DNA of 64,000 nt from Azovibrio sp. (GTDB taxonomy: Bacteria; Pseudomonadota; Gammaproteobacteria; Burkholderiales; Rhodocyclaceae). The translations under genes and the position numbers were made by a program. Position 1 is the first letter of the stretch; each line of letters starts with the position of its first letter. This document shows, piece by piece, positions 43,964-52,764 of this stretch. The notes below the pieces were generated by a model. The model did no database searches. It saw only the letters and a program-made list of their open reading frames with translations, and was not told the DNA's origin. Where the stretch lies: NCBI GenBank assembly GCA_026414665.1, contig JAOAIO010000001.1, positions 37,242-101,241 of the forward strand, in the 5' to 3' direction.

Positions 43964-45168
43964 TCCGTTTTGGCCTTGATCGCTTGCTGGCAGAGCCCGC
44001 CTTGCGCCGTCCCTTGGTGGGTCAGCGTGTCGCCCTGCTGGCCCACCCGGCTTCCGTGACCCGTGACTTGACGCATTCCCTCGATGCCTTGGCGGCTCTG
44101 CCTGACGTGCGGCTTAGCGCCGCCTTCGGTCCGCAGCACGGCCTTCGGGGCGATAAGCAAGACAATATGGTGGAATCCTCCGATTTCATCGACCCCCGTC
44201 TGGGCATTCCCGTGTTCAGTCTCTATGGCGAGGTGCGCCGGCCGACGGGCGCCATGATGGACAGCTTCGACGTGCTGCTGGTGGATTTGCAAGATCTGGG
44301 GTGCCGCATCTACACCTTCATCACCACGCTGCGCTACGTGCTCGAGGCGGCGGCCCGGCATGGCAAGCGCGTCTGGGTGCTGGATCGTCCCAATCCCGTC
44401 GGCCGCCCGGTGGAAGGGCTTGCCTTGCGTCCGGGTTGGGAAAGTTTCGTCGGCGCCGGCCCCCTGCCCATGCGCCACGGCCTGACGCTCGGCGAACTGG
44501 CCCGCTGGTTCGTCGCCACCTTGAAGCTCGACGTGGATTGCCAGGTGATAGCGATGCAAGGCTGGCAGCCCGACGCCGCGCCCGGCTACGGCTGGCCTCT
44601 GGGGACGCGGACGTGGGTGAACCCGAGTCCGAATGCTGCCAATCTGTGGATGGCGCGAGCCTACGCCGGCACGGTGCTGCTCGAAGGCACGACGCTTTCC
44701 GAAGGGCGCGGCACTACCCGGCCTCTGGAGCTGTTCGGCGCCCCGGACATCGACGCCCGGGCGATCATCGCCGAAATGCGCGCCTTGGCCCCGGACTGGC
44801 TGCGCGGCTGCTGCCTGCGCGAATGCTGGTTCGAGCCGACTTTCCATAAACATGCGGGCCGGCTCTGTCACGGGGTGCAGATCCATGTCGAAGACCCGGC
44901 CCATTACGACCACCGCGCCTTCCGTCCCTGGCGCCTGCAAGCCCTGGCGTTCAAGGCTCTGCGCCGGCTGCAGCCCGATTACCCGCTCTGGCGCGATTTC
45001 GGCTATGAATACGAATTCGACCGCCTCGCCATCGATCTGATCAACGGCAGCCCCCTGCTGCGCCAGTGGGTAGACGATGCCGCCGCTACCCCGGCGGATC
45101 TGGAGGCGCTGGCGCGCCCCGACGAGGCAGCCTGGGAGGAAGCGCGGCGCGACTGCCTCTGTTACTAG
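43960..45168 (+). CDS. NamZ-type exo-beta-N-acetylmuramidase (DUF1343)
   Basis: A 402-residue member of DUF1343. The B. subtilis founder NamZ removes terminal MurNAc from peptidoglycan fragments. Conserved blocks: VALLAHPASVTRDLTHSLDAL, AAFGPQHGLRGDKQDNM, VFSLYGEVRRPTGAMMDSFDVLLVDLQDLGCRIYTF, VLDRPNPVGR and TTLSEGRGTTRPLELFGAPD. Unlike many homologues it has no signal peptide, so it may act on imported fragments. It is convergent with priA; their stops are 3 bases apart. Confidence 0.88.
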   Translation: MIRFGLDRLLAEPALRRPLVGQRVALLAHPASVTRDLTHSLDALAALPDVRLSAAFGPQHGLRGDKQDNMVESSDFIDPRLGIPVFSLYGEVRRPTGAMMDSFDVLLVDLQDLGCRIYTFITTLRYVLEAAARHGKRVWVLDRPNPVGRPVEGLALRPGWESFVGAGPLPMRHGLTLGELARWFVATLKLDVDCQVIAMQGWQPDAAPGYGWPLGTRTWVNPSPNAANLWMARAYAGTVLLEGTTLSEGRGTTRPLELFGAPDIDARAIIAEMRALAPDWLRGCCLRECWFEPTFHKHAGRLCHGVQIHVEDPAHYDHRAFRPWRLQALAFKALRRLQPDYPLWRDFGYEYEFDRLAIDLINGSPLLRQWVDDAAATPADLEALARPDEAAWEEARRDCLCY

Positions 45169-45171
45169 ACG

Positions 45172-47172
45172 TCAGAACTCGATCGGATCGACCTCCAAGT
45201 GCCAGCGTAGGCGGTTGGGGGTCTTGAGCCGCTCCAGCCCTGTGCGCCAGTCAGCCAGGAAGGCTTGTAAGCGTGGGCGGCTTGGCGATTCCACCAGTAG
45301 TTGCGCCCGTTCCAGGCTCCAGAGGCGGGAGAGACGCATCGGCACCGGGTCGTAGCGCAGCACTTCCGGGTGCGCCTCTGCCGGGACGAGGGCGGCCGCG
45401 GCCTTGAGAAAATCGAGCGCATCCTCCATCCGCGCGGCTTCGGCGCGCAGCATGGCCTGGAAAGTGTAGGGCGGAAAGCCGGCCTGGCGCCGTTCCGCGA
45501 GCAGGGTCTCGGCATAGCGCGGATAGTCGTGCGCTTGCAGCGCCGCGTAGAGGGGGTGGTCCGGGTATTCGGTCTGGATGATGACCTCGCCGGGCAGATC
45601 GGCGCGGCCGGCTCGGCCCGCGACCTGCATCAATTGGGCAAATAGCCGTTCCGGGGCACGCCAGTCGGCAGCGAACAGGGCCGCGTCGGCCCCCACGGCG
45701 CCGACCAGGGTGAGACGGGGAAAGTCGTGGCCCTTGGCGAGCATCTGGGTGCCTACCAGGATATCCACCCGCTCCGGGCCGGTGCCGGTGTGGATCTGTT
45801 CGAGTAGGGCTTCCCATTGCTTCTTGCTCTTGGCCGAATCGCGGTCTACGCGCAGGATGCGGGCCTCGGGAAAGGTTTCCGCGAGCCAGGCTTCGAGGCG
45901 CTGCGTGCCGCGCCCGAAAGGATGGAGGTCCTGATTGCCGCAGGTGGGGCAGGCGCGTGGAATGCGCATTTCCAGGCCGCAATGGTGGCAGCGCAGGCGC
46001 TGATCTTTGAGATGCACCACCATGTTCGCGGCACAGCGCTGGCAGCGCGATACCCAAGCGCAGGCGGTGCAGCTTAGTACCGGGGCGTAGCCGCGCCGAT
46101 TGAGGAAGATGAGACTTTGTTCCCCGGCCATGAGGCGCTGGCGAATCGCTTCAAGAAGCGGTGCGCTGATGCCTTGGGTGAGTTGCATACGGCGGGTGTC
46201 GAGCAGGCGCACCGTAGGCAGGCGAGCGCTGCTGACGGCGCGCTCCTTGAGGCGGATGAGCGTGTAGCGGCCGCTTTGGGCGCGTGCCCAGGATTCCAAG
46301 CTGGGCGTGGCCGAGCCGAGCACGATCGGCAGCCGCTCGGCGCTGGCGCGGTAGATGGCCATGTCGCGCGCCGAATAGCGAATGCCGTCCTGCTGCTTGT
46401 AGGAAGGATCGTGCTCTTCATCCACGACGATCAAGCCCAGCGCCGGCAGCGGAGTGAAGATGGCGAGCCGGGTGCCGACGACGATGCGCGCCTCGCCCAG
46501 GAAAGCCGCTTTCCATTCCCGCTCCCGCGCGGCCTCGGCCAGCTCGCTGTGCAGGATGGCCGTGCGCACGTCGGGAAAGCGCTGGCGGATGCGCGCTTCG
46601 AGCTGCGGCGTGAGATTGATTTCCGGCACCAGCAAGAGCGCCTGCCGGCCGCGCGCGAGCGTCGCGGCGATGAGGCGCAGATAGACCTCGGTTTTGCCGC
46701 TGCCGGTGACGCCGTGCAGCAGAAACGGCGCATAGCCTTGGCTAGCGGCCATTGCCGCCACGGCTTGGGCCTGTTCGGCGGTGAGCTCGGGTAGCGGCGC
46801 GGCGGCCGGTACGGTAGTGGCCATGGCCTTGCCGGCGCGGCGCTGGCTGGCGCGGGTTTTTTTCAAGCCCGGCGGCAGGGCTTGGAGCAGCACCTCGCCG
46901 AGCGGAGCCTGATAGTAGCTGCTGGCGAATGCGCACAGGCGGAAGAAATCGGCGGGTAGGGGGGGCGTGTCGCGCAGGATTTCCAGGGCCGGTTTCAGTT
47001 GCTCCGGGGCGAGCTCGCTCTGGCTAGGCAAGTCGACGATGATGCCGATCTTCTCGCCGCGGCCAAATGGCACCCGGATGCGTAGGCCTACCGTGGCGGG
47101 CCCGAGACCGTCGATGCGGTAATCGAAGAGCCGGTTAAGCGGCAGATCGAGGGCGACTCGGGCGATGCTCAT
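45172..47172 (-). CDS. priA: Primosomal helicase PriA
   Basis: A 666-residue replication-restart helicase. I chose the ATG at 47172 (MSIARVALDLPLNRLFDYRIDG); the track start at 47211 adds a weak leader. Features: N-terminal DNA-binding domain, Walker A HGVTGSGKTEVYLRL, Walker B VVDEEHDPSYKQQDGIRYS, SATPSLES, the zinc-binding cysteines (SCTACAWVSRCQRCAANM...CHHCGLEMRIPRACPTCGNQDL) and GTQMLAKGHDFPRLTLVG. It restarts stalled forks by loading the DnaB helicase. Confidence 0.97.
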   Translation of the reverse strand: MSIARVALDLPLNRLFDYRIDGLGPATVGLRIRVPFGRGEKIGIIVDLPSQSELAPEQLKPALEILRDTPPLPADFFRLCAFASSYYQAPLGEVLLQALPPGLKKTRASQRRAGKAMATTVPAAAPLPELTAEQAQAVAAMAASQGYAPFLLHGVTGSGKTEVYLRLIAATLARGRQALLLVPEINLTPQLEARIRQRFPDVRTAILHSELAEAAREREWKAAFLGEARIVVGTRLAIFTPLPALGLIVVDEEHDPSYKQQDGIRYSARDMAIYRASAERLPIVLGSATPSLESWARAQSGRYTLIRLKERAVSSARLPTVRLLDTRRMQLTQGISAPLLEAIRQRLMAGEQSLIFLNRRGYAPVLSCTACAWVSRCQRCAANMVVHLKDQRLRCHHCGLEMRIPRACPTCGNQDLHPFGRGTQRLEAWLAETFPEARILRVDRDSAKSKKQWEALLEQIHTGTGPERVDILVGTQMLAKGHDFPRLTLVGAVGADAALFAADWRAPERLFAQLMQVAGRAGRADLPGEVIIQTEYPDHPLYAALQAHDYPRYAETLLAERRQAGFPPYTFQAMLRAEAARMEDALDFLKAAAALVPAEAHPEVLRYDPVPMRLSRLWSLERAQLLVESPSRPRLQAFLADWRTGLERLKTPNRLRWHLEVDPIEF

Positions 47173-47446
47173 CGGCCCGCGCCATCGCCTACGCGGGCCT
47201 GCCTGGCGCATTGCGCGCGCCGGGCAGGCTTATCCCCAAAAGCTGTGGATAAAGTTGTGGGCAGCGCCGGGAGGAAAGCGCTAACTGCCTCGCCCATAAG
47301 GACTTTTCTTACCCTGCCTAAAAATTGGCAGGGGTAGAAATCGTTAAAAAACAAGCACATAAGCGCTGTTACCGATTGTCAAGCAGCACGCGGAGGTTGT
47401 GGGCGCGCAAGCGCGATCTGTGCATAAGTCAAGCCTGGGACCCCAT
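47173..47446. other. priA-hemE spacer with DnaA-box-like motifs
   Basis: A spacer of 274 bases with no convincing gene. It holds TTATCCCCA (47230-47238), a perfect DnaA box TTATCCACA on the minus strand (47244-47252), and TTATGCACA on the minus strand (47419-47427). TTATGCACC at 47447-47455 overlaps the hemE end. TGCATAA and TTATGCA around it form an inverted repeat. A hairpin (CCCTGCC and GGCAGGG) lies near 47312-47336, followed by an A-rich stretch. Possible roles: DnaA titration or regulation of priA. Confidence 0.45.
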
Positions 47447-48526
47447 TTATGCACCCGAACGGGGCGCGTGGCGACGGCGATAGTTGTGCACGGTTTCCAC
47501 CAGCGCCGTGACGTGCTCGGGCGGGGTGAACTGGGAAATGCCGTGCCCCAGGTTGAAGACGTGACCGGTATCGCCGGGGCCGAAGGCATCTAGCACGCGG
47601 GTGGCCTCGGCGGCGATCGTCTCAGGCGGCGCGAACAGCACGTTCGGGTCCAGATTGCCTTGTAGGGCGACCGTGTCGCCCACCCGGCGGCGGGCATCGC
47701 CGATGTCGATGGTCCAGTCCAGCCCCACCGCATCGCAGCCGATGGCCGCGATTTTCTCCAGCCACAGGCCGCCGCCCTTGGTAAATACGATGGTGGGTAT
47801 CTTTTCCCCGTCCCAGGTCTTGTGCAGCCCGGCGATGATCTTTTGCATGTAGGCCAGAGAAAATTCCGGGTAAGCGGCGTTGGCGAGGGAACCGCCCCAG
47901 GTGTCGAAGAGCATCACCGCCTGGGCGCCGCATTCGATCTGGGCGTTCAGGTAGGCGGTGACGGCGTCGGCGGTGACGGAGAGGATGCGGTGCAGCAGGT
48001 CGGGCCGGCTGTAGAGCATGGACTTGATGTGGCGGAAGTCCTTCGATCCGCCGCCTTCGACCATGTAGCAGGCGAGGGTGTAGGGGCTGCCGGAGAAGCC
48101 GATCAAGGGCACGGAATTGTCGAGCGCCTTGCGTATGGCGCGCACGGCATCCATGACATAGCCGAGATGGTCGTAAGGATCGGGCGCGCTTAAGTCGTTG
48201 ATTGCCCATTCCTCGCGCAAGGGGCGCTCGAAGCGCGGGCCTTCGCCGGCCTCGAAGTAAAGGCCGAGGCCCATGGCATCGGGCACGGTGAGGATGTCGG
48301 AAAACAGGATGGCAGCATCCAGCTCGTAACGGGCGAGCGGCTGTAGCGTGACTTCGCAAGCCATGTCGGGCGACTTGCACAGCGACAGAAAATCTCCGGC
48401 GCGCTTGCGGGTCTCGCAATATTCAGGCAAATAGCGCCCGGCCTGGCGCATCAGCCACAAGGGGGTATGGTCGGTGGGTTCCTTGAGCAAGGCCCGGAGG
48501 AAATTGTCGTTCTTGGGTCGGGACAC
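47447..48526 (-). CDS. hemE: Uroporphyrinogen decarboxylase
   Basis: A 359-residue enzyme that decarboxylates uroporphyrinogen III to coproporphyrinogen III in heme synthesis. The N-terminus [19 protein letters not shown] is the family signature. Later blocks are [42 protein letters not shown] and [28 protein letters not shown]. Length is normal. It is transcribed in the same direction as priA but separated by 274 bases. Confidence 0.97.
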   Translation of the reverse strand: MSRPKNDNFLRALLKEPTDHTPLWLMRQAGRYLPEYCETRKRAGDFLSLCKSPDMACEVTLQPLARYELDAAILFSDILTVPDAMGLGLYFEAGEGPRFERPLREEWAINDLSAPDPYDHLGYVMDAVRAIRKALDNSVPLIGFSGSPYTLACYMVEGGGSKDFRHIKSMLYSRPDLLHRILSVTADAVTAYLNAQIECGAQAVMLFDTWGGSLANAAYPEFSLAYMQKIIAGLHKTWDGEKIPTIVFTKGGGLWLEKIAAIGCDAVGLDWTIDIGDARRRVGDTVALQGNLDPNVLFAPPETIAAEATRVLDAFGPGDTGHVFNLGHGISQFTPPEHVTALVETVHNYRRRHAPRSGA

Positions 48527-48605
48527 GGCAGGCGCTCCGCTGGAAGAAAAGCTGGATTATCCCTCAAGGGCCGGCGGCAAGCGAAGGCGCGACGGTTAGC
48601 GCACG

Positions 48606-50060
48606 CTATTTCTTCCAAAAGGCCGGCGTCAGCACCACGAGCAGGGTGAAGATTTCCAAACGGCCGAGCAGCATGGCGAAGGAGCAGACCCAGGTCTGGA
48701 AGTCGGTGAGGCTGGCGTAATTGCCAGCCGGGCCGACGCTGCCGAGGCCAGGGCCGGTATTGTTGAGCGAGGCGACGGCGGCGGAGAAGGCGGTGACGAT
48801 TTCCAGGCCGGAAAAGCTCAACACCAGGGTCAGGGTGACGAGGCTCACCATGTAGATGAAGCCGAAGGCGAGCACGGCAAAGAGCATGTTCTGGGGCACC
48901 GAGTGGCCGCCTAGCTTGACCGGATAGACGGCGTTGGGGTGCATGGCGCGCAGCAGCTCCCGGTACACCTGCTTGTAGAGCAGCACGGCGCGCATCATCT
49001 TGATGCCGCCGCCGGTCGAGCCGGAGCAGGAGACGAAGCTGCACAGAAACAGCATCCACAGGGGCGCGAAGAAGGGCCAAAGGCTGTAGTCGGTGGTGGC
49101 GAAACCGGCAGTGGTGGCGACGGAAATCACGTTGAAGGCGGCATAACGGAGAGCTTCGCTCGTATTCGGGAAGACCCGGAATTCCCACAGGTAAAAAGTG
49201 ATGAGCAGGATGCTGGCGAGCAGCACGCCGAGGAACCAAACGATTTCGGGGTCGCGTAGATAGGTGCGTAGGTCGCGCCCGGTGAGGGCGACATAGTGGG
49301 TGGCGAAGTTCATGCCGGCTACCAGCATGAAAAAAATGGCGATGCCTTCGATGCGCGGTGAATTCCAGTAGGCGAAACTGGCATCGTGGGTGGAGAAGCC
49401 ACCCAGGGCTACGGTAGAAAAAGCATGGCAGACGGCATCGAACCAGCTCATGCCGGCCCAGCGGTAGGCCAGGGCGCAGGCGCTGGTGATGCCGACATAG
49501 ACGAGCCACAGGCCCTTGGCGGTCTGGGCGATGCGCGGCGTGAGCTTGTTGTCCTTCATGGGGCTGGGGATTTCGGCTTTGAACATCTGCCGGCCGCCGA
49601 TGCCGAGCATGGGCAGAATCGCCACGGCCAGCACGATCAAGCCCATGCCGCCCAGCCAGATGATGAGATGGCGCCACAGGTTGATTGACTCGGGCAGGGT
49701 GTCGAGGCCGGTGAGCACGGTAGCGCCGGTGGCGGTGAGCCCCGATGTCGCCTCGAAATAGGCTTGGGTGAAGCCGATGTCGAGCTGCACGTAGAGCGGA
49801 ATGCTGGCGAACAAGGGGAGTACCGACCAGACCAATACGACGATCAGAAAGCCATCCCGCACCTGCAGTTCACGCCTGTGGTGGTGGGTCGACATCCAGA
49901 GCAGCAGGCCGCTGCCGAAGGTGGCGAGAAAGGCGAGATCGTAGGCTTCCTGGGCGCCATCGCCGACGGCGTGCGAGTGGATGAGCGGCACCAGCAAGGC
50001 CAGCGAGAACAGGGTGAGCACCCCGCCCAGCGCACGGAAGACGGGCAAGAAGCGCTGCAT
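48606..50060 (-). CDS. trkH: Potassium uptake channel TrkH
   Basis: A 484-residue membrane channel of the TrkH/KtrB family. The four pore loops are visible: EATSGLTATGATVLTGL, FSTVALGGFSTHDAS, SVATTAGFATTDYSLWP and NNTGPGLGSVGPAGNY, each with the selectivity glycine. It imports K+ and is gated by TrkA, whose gene ends 2 bases upstream. This is the last gene of the rsmB-DUF4390-ntrY-ntrX-trkA-trkH run. Confidence 0.95.
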   Translation of the reverse strand: MQRFLPVFRALGGVLTLFSLALLVPLIHSHAVGDGAQEAYDLAFLATFGSGLLLWMSTHHHRRELQVRDGFLIVVLVWSVLPLFASIPLYVQLDIGFTQAYFEATSGLTATGATVLTGLDTLPESINLWRHLIIWLGGMGLIVLAVAILPMLGIGGRQMFKAEIPSPMKDNKLTPRIAQTAKGLWLVYVGITSACALAYRWAGMSWFDAVCHAFSTVALGGFSTHDASFAYWNSPRIEGIAIFFMLVAGMNFATHYVALTGRDLRTYLRDPEIVWFLGVLLASILLITFYLWEFRVFPNTSEALRYAAFNVISVATTAGFATTDYSLWPFFAPLWMLFLCSFVSCSGSTGGGIKMMRAVLLYKQVYRELLRAMHPNAVYPVKLGGHSVPQNMLFAVLAFGFIYMVSLVTLTLVLSFSGLEIVTAFSAAVASLNNTGPGLGSVGPAGNYASLTDFQTWVCSFAMLLGRLEIFTLLVVLTPAFWKK

Positions 50061-50062
50061 GG

Positions 50063-51496
50063 TCAGAGGAAATGAAAACCGACCTGGAACAGTTGTTCGA
50101 CCTTACGCACCAATTTTTTTTGGACGCAGAACACGATGACGTGGTCGCCGCTTTGAATGACGGAATCGCCGTGCGCGATTTCGACCCGGCCAGAGCGCCG
50201 GTCCACGGTGCCGTCATCGCGCACCAGGACCGACTCGACGTGATCGAAATCGCGCACCAGCGCCGCCACGGTGACGCCCTTGGGCCAGGGGATGTCGGCG
50301 ATGCGCCGGCCGACTACCTTGGAGCTGTGCATATCGCCGTGCGCCACCAGTTCCAGGGCTTCGGCGGCGCCGCGGCGTAGGGAGTGCACGGCTGCCACGT
50401 CGCCGCGGCGCACATGCGCCAATAGCGTGCCGATCGAGACATGCGCCGGAGAGATGCCAATGTCGATGGGGCCGCCCTGCACCATGTCGGCGTAGGCGCG
50501 GCGGTTGATGAGCGCCACGACGCGCTTGCAGCCCATGCGCTTGGCGAGCGAGGCGGCCATGATGTTGTCCTCGTCGTCGTTGGTGAGCGCCAGGAACAAA
50601 TCCATCTCGGCGATGTTTTCCTGCTCCAAGAGCGCCTCGTCGGTAGCATCGCCGGACAGCACGAGCGCGTCCTTGAGCTTGCCGGCGATGTAGTCGGAGC
50701 GGCCCTTGCTGTGCTCGATGACCTTCACCTCGTAGCGTGCTTCCAAGGTGAGCGCCACCCGCAGGCCGATGTTGCCGCCGCCGGCGATCATGATGCGCCG
50801 TACCGGGTTCATCATGCGCCGCAGCTCCCTGAGCACCGGGCGGATGTGTTCGGCGGCAGCGAGCACGAAGACCTCGTCCCCGGGCTGGATGTGGGTCTCG
50901 CCGGTAGGAATGATGGGTTGGTCGCGCCGGTAGATGGCGGCGATGCGCGCCTCCATGCCGAACGGCAGGTGTTCCTTCATTTCCTTGATCGGCTTTCTGA
51001 CGAGCAGTCCGCCTTCGATGGCGCGCACGGCCACCAGCGACACCCGACCGCCGGCGAATTCGAGCACTTGCAGGGCTTCGGGGAATTCGATCAGACGCAC
51101 CACGTAGTCGGTAATGATCTGCTCTGGGCAGATGGCGAAATCGACGGCGAAATTGTCCGGGGCGAGCAGGCGCTCGTCTTCGAGAAAGTCGCGGGAACGC
51201 AGCCGGGCGATGCGGGTCGGCACGTTGAACAGGCTCTGGGCGATCTTGCAGGCCACGAGATTGGTCTGGTCGCTCTGGGTCACGGCGATCACCAGGTCGG
51301 CGTCCTCGGCGCCGGCGCTCTTGAGCACCGAGGGGTAGGCGGCGTTGCCGGTGACGGCGCGCAGATCGAGCCGGTCTTGCAGCGCCGCGAGGCGCTCGCC
51401 ATCGCTATCGACCATGGTGATGTCGTTTTCTTCCGACACCAAGCTTTCGGCCACGCTGGCGCCGACCTGGCCGGCGCCGAGGATGATGATCTTCAT
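50063..51496 (-). CDS. trkA: Potassium uptake regulatory protein TrkA
   Basis: A 477-residue cytoplasmic protein with two tandem RCK_N/RCK_C units. The first Rossmann motif is MKIIILGAGQVGASVAESL followed by the acidic VDSDGERL; the second is RRIMIAGGGNIGLRVALTLE. Each unit ends with a TrkA_C domain (FGMEARIAAIYRRDQPIIPTGETHIQPGDEVFVLA). It binds nucleotides (NAD(H) and ATP/ADP) and gates TrkH. It overlaps the ntrX stop by 4 bases. Confidence 0.95.
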   Translation of the reverse strand: MKIIILGAGQVGASVAESLVSEENDITMVDSDGERLAALQDRLDLRAVTGNAAYPSVLKSAGAEDADLVIAVTQSDQTNLVACKIAQSLFNVPTRIARLRSRDFLEDERLLAPDNFAVDFAICPEQIITDYVVRLIEFPEALQVLEFAGGRVSLVAVRAIEGGLLVRKPIKEMKEHLPFGMEARIAAIYRRDQPIIPTGETHIQPGDEVFVLAAAEHIRPVLRELRRMMNPVRRIMIAGGGNIGLRVALTLEARYEVKVIEHSKGRSDYIAGKLKDALVLSGDATDEALLEQENIAEMDLFLALTNDDEDNIMAASLAKRMGCKRVVALINRRAYADMVQGGPIDIGISPAHVSIGTLLAHVRRGDVAAVHSLRRGAAEALELVAHGDMHSSKVVGRRIADIPWPKGVTVAALVRDFDHVESVLVRDDGTVDRRSGRVEIAHGDSVIQSGDHVIVFCVQKKLVRKVEQLFQVGFHFL

Positions 51497-52764
51497 GCGC
51501 CATTCTCCTCGCCCGAGCGCCGTCCGACGCCGAGTTGCTTGAGCTTGCGGTACAGGTGCGTGCGCTCTAAGCCGGAGCGCTCCGCCACCCGCGTCATGTT
51601 GCCGCCCTCGACCTTGAGCAGATATTCGAAGTAATGCCGCTCGAAGGCATCCCGGGCCTCGCGTAGCGGCTGCTCGAACAGCTCGCGCAGTCCTTCGGGC
51701 GCCATCGGACCCGCTGCCGTCGGGTCTTCAGGCAAGAGGCGCTGCACGTCGGCCTCGCTGATTTCTTCCTCCAAAGCGGTCAGGGCCAGATTGCGGATGA
51801 GTGCCTGCAAGTCGTTCCAGCCGGTCTCGGCCGACCACTTGCGCACGCGCAAGAGATTGAGCGCGGCGCTCGAAAAACGGCGCAGCGGCACTTCCTGGCG
51901 CTCTACCATCTGGGTCAGGAACAGACTGACGACTTCGGGAAGCTCGTCCGCATGTTGGCTAAGGTTGGGCAGCGCCAGCCAAACTTCGCCTAGACGCGCC
52001 AGCAGTTGCGCATCCCAGCCGCGGGCGGCGAGGCTGGCGAGCGGCTGCGCCATCGCGGCGACGATGAGGATGTTGTGCTTATGCACCCGCTCCAGCGCGA
52101 AAGCCAGGTTCATTTGTTGCAGCTTGCCGAGCGCCGCCAGGTCGCTCACATAGATCAGGCCGCCGGCGGTCTTTTGTAGCAGTTCCTGTGTCATCGGCGC
52201 GGCGCATGCGCGCAGATCGAGCCAGGGCGCATGTGGGCGTTGCAGGGTGCGCGCGCAGATTTCGGCGATGGCCCCGGTGCCGCCCTTGATGAGCAGCGCG
52301 CTGGTCTTGGCGGCGGCTTGTTCGAGGCGCTTCTTCAAGTCGCGGAACAAGGGGGCGTGCGCCAGGGCTTCGAGCGTGAGCGGCGGGCGCTGGCCGATGT
52401 GATCGTGCTTGAGCGCCTTCTTGACCGTAGACAAGAGCTTTTGCAGGGCGATCGGCTTTTCCAGAAAATCCACCGCGCCGATGCGGGTGGCTTCCACCGC
52501 GGTGTCGATGGTGCCGTGCCCGGACATCATCACGACCGGCATGGTCAGGAGGCCGGCCGCCGACCATTCTTTCAGCAGAGTGATGCCGTCCGTGTCGGGC
52601 ATCCAGATGTCGAGCAGCACCAGATCCGGCGCGCGCTCGCCGCGCATGCGGCGGGCCGCGGCGGCGTTCTCGGCCAGGCGGACGTCGTGGCCTTCGTCGG
52701 CCAAAATCTCCGAGAGGAGCTCGCGGATGCCGATTTCGTCGTCAACGACCAGAATCTCTGCCAT
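51493..52764 (-). CDS. ntrX: NtrX-type response regulator with degenerate AAA+ domain
   Basis: A 423-residue regulator. I chose the ATG at 52764 (MAEILVVDDEIGIRELLSEIL), giving a 23-base overlap with ntrY. The receiver has DDE and the phospho-acceptor Asp in LVLLDIWMPDTDG, with K in FLEKPI. The central domain sits where a sigma54 AAA+ motor should be, but Walker A is reduced to LLIKGGTGAIAEICA, GAFTGA is missing and Walker B reads GGLIYVSDL. The C-terminal Fis-type helix-turn-helix is intact (GGNMTRVAERSGLERTHLYRKLKQLG). It probably binds DNA but cannot remodel sigma54 holoenzyme. Confidence 0.9.
   Translation of the reverse strand: MAEILVVDDEIGIRELLSEILADEGHDVRLAENAAAARRMRGERAPDLVLLDIWMPDTDGITLLKEWSAAGLLTMPVVMMSGHGTIDTAVEATRIGAVDFLEKPIALQKLLSTVKKALKHDHIGQRPPLTLEALAHAPLFRDLKKRLEQAAAKTSALLIKGGTGAIAEICARTLQRPHAPWLDLRACAAPMTQELLQKTAGGLIYVSDLAALGKLQQMNLAFALERVHKHNILIVAAMAQPLASLAARGWDAQLLARLGEVWLALPNLSQHADELPEVVSLFLTQMVERQEVPLRRFSSAALNLLRVRKWSAETGWNDLQALIRNLALTALEEEISEADVQRLLPEDPTAAGPMAPEGLRELFEQPLREARDAFERHYFEYLLKVEGGNMTRVAERSGLERTHLYRKLKQLGVGRRSGEENGA

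Noticed and set aside
47173-47460. Chromosomal replication origin
   Set aside because: DnaA-like boxes are present, but dnaA, dnaN, rpmH or parAB are absent and the neighbours are priA and hemE. Kept only as a finding on possible DnaA binding.
47399-47593. 64-residue plus-strand ORF in the priA-hemE spacer
   Set aside because: It runs into the antisense of hemE and has no ribosome site or recognisable features.
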